A stretch of 5,363 nucleotides of DNA, from NCBI RefSeq assembly GCF_023230885.1, contig NZ_JALNWM010000219.1, positions 1-5,363 of the forward strand, written 5' to 3'. A program made the translations under genes and the position numbers. This document shows, in pieces, positions 4,830 through 5,363 of this stretch; the first letter of the stretch is position 1; each line of letters opens with the position of its first letter. Source of the DNA: Desulfocurvus sp. Lineage in GTDB: Bacteria > Desulfobacterota > Desulfovibrionia > Desulfovibrionales > Desulfovibrionaceae. The notes under the pieces were generated by a model. That model saw only the letters and a list, made by a program, of their open reading frames with translations, was not told the origin of the DNA and searched no databases.

Positions 4830-5363
4830 CTAGCGGAAGAACTCCGCAGCGTACTTCAGGGCCGTGAAGACGATGACCCCCGCGAGCATGGCCTTGATGG
4901 CCCGGGCGGGCACATGCTTCTGGCAGCGGGCGCCCAGGTACATCCCGGCGGTGCCGCCGATGCCGAAGAGCAGGCCCAGGCCCCAGTCCGGCGCCACGGA
5001 CAGGTGCGGGTAGAGGGGCGCCAGGGCCTGGTAGAAGCCCACCCCGGCCACGGAGGTCACGAAGGTGCCCATGAGCGCGGCTCCGGCCACGGTATGCACC
5101 GGCAGGCGGAAGAACGTCACCAGGAACGGGGCGATGATCGATCCGCCGCCGATTCCGTAGGCGCCGCCCACCACGCCCACCACCAGGCTCAGGGCGAAGA
5201 TGCCCGCGCAGGACACGTCGTGGTCCTGGCCCTGGAAGGAGTAGGCCAGGCGGCGCGCGCTCAGCCCGTGCACGACCACGGCAGGGGCGGGGCCCCCGGC
5301 CCCGGCGCCGCGCGGCCGCGTGAGGCGGCCGCCCCCGGCCGCGCCCCGCGTGGCCAGCAGGTC
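4830..5363 (-). CDS. TauE/SafE-family membrane permease, C-terminal half (N-terminus outside window)
   Basis: TauE/SafE (DUF81) proteins are inner-membrane permeases linked to export of sulfite, sulfoacetate and related anions; many members are uncharacterised. The frame is open from the window edge at 5363 to TAG at 4832-4830, giving 177 visible residues of a protein usually near 250-300 or more. The visible part has a low-complexity Gly/Ala/Arg-rich linker (residues 1-28 as seen), then a second family repeat of four membrane helices. The diagnostic stretch is GVVGGAYGIGGGSIIAPFL (about 63-81 of the visible part), followed by LPVHTVAGAALMGTFVTSVAGV, a GLGLLFGIGGTAGMYLGAR helix and the final helix before the end AEFFR. 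A GTG at 5279 could be mistaken for a start, but it falls in the linker and would delete the first half of the permease. The gene probably leads an operon with the small cysteine protein just downstream. Confidence 0.88.
   Translation of the reverse strand, partial: DLLATRGAAGGGRLTRPRGAGAGGPAPAVVVHGLSARRLAYSFQGQDHDVSCAGIFALSLVVGVVGGAYGIGGGSIIAPFLVTFFRLPVHTVAGAALMGTFVTSVAGVGFYQALAPLYPHLSVAPDWGLGLLFGIGGTAGMYLGARCQKHVPARAIKAMLAGVIVFTALKYAAEFFR

Noticed and set aside
4830..5279. Complete 149-residue TauE/SafE-like protein starting at GTG 5279
   Set aside because: The frame stays open through 5363 and the visible part is only the second half of the family fold, so the true start lies outside the window.

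Overview
The window is very GC-rich (roughly 70% by eye) and its genes use almost only G- or C-ending codons. Together with a sigma-54 activator with a PrpR-type sensor domain, an SLC13-type anion transporter and a TauE/SafE-family permease, this suggests a Desulfovibrio-like sulfate-reducing bacterium (Desulfovibrionaceae). That placement is inferred from gene content and style, not from a marker gene.

Layout, left to right. The C-terminal end of an unidentified membrane protein (1-81, +) is followed by a strong hairpin (88-133) and a candidate sigma-70 promoter. These lead into a 652-residue sigma-54-dependent transcription activator (209-2167, +) with a PrpR-type sensor domain, a PAS domain, an AAA+ engine and a Fis-type helix-turn-helix. 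A 118-base gap with two G-run/C-run hairpins and two exact copies of an 11-base repeat separates it from a convergent 55-residue membrane microprotein gene (2453-2286, -). That small gene has a near-consensus sigma-54 promoter (-24/-12) on the minus strand at 2493-2509. A degenerate GC-rich repeat array (about 2535-2647) lies 50-160 bases upstream of that promoter, the distance at which enhancer-binding proteins usually bind.

The divergent gene is a 607-residue SLC13/DASS-family permease with two internal RCK_C-like domains (2703-4526, +), behind a candidate extended -10 sigma-70 promoter. Its 3' end overlaps by 23 bases the end of a convergent 98-residue small cysteine-containing protein gene (4800-4504, -). 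That gene follows closely on the C-terminal half of a TauE/SafE-family permease (5363-4830, -), whose reading frame is open to the window edge.

How the genes may work together (inference): the activator has no catabolic operon beside it here, yet the only good sigma-54 promoter I found drives the adjacent microprotein gene and shares its control region with the anion transporter. A plausible model is that the activator senses a small metabolite and switches on the microprotein, perhaps a membrane partner of the transporter, while the transporter is expressed from a sigma-70 promoter. The two permease families suggest a theme of sulfur-containing or organic anion traffic, but no substrate can be read from the sequence.
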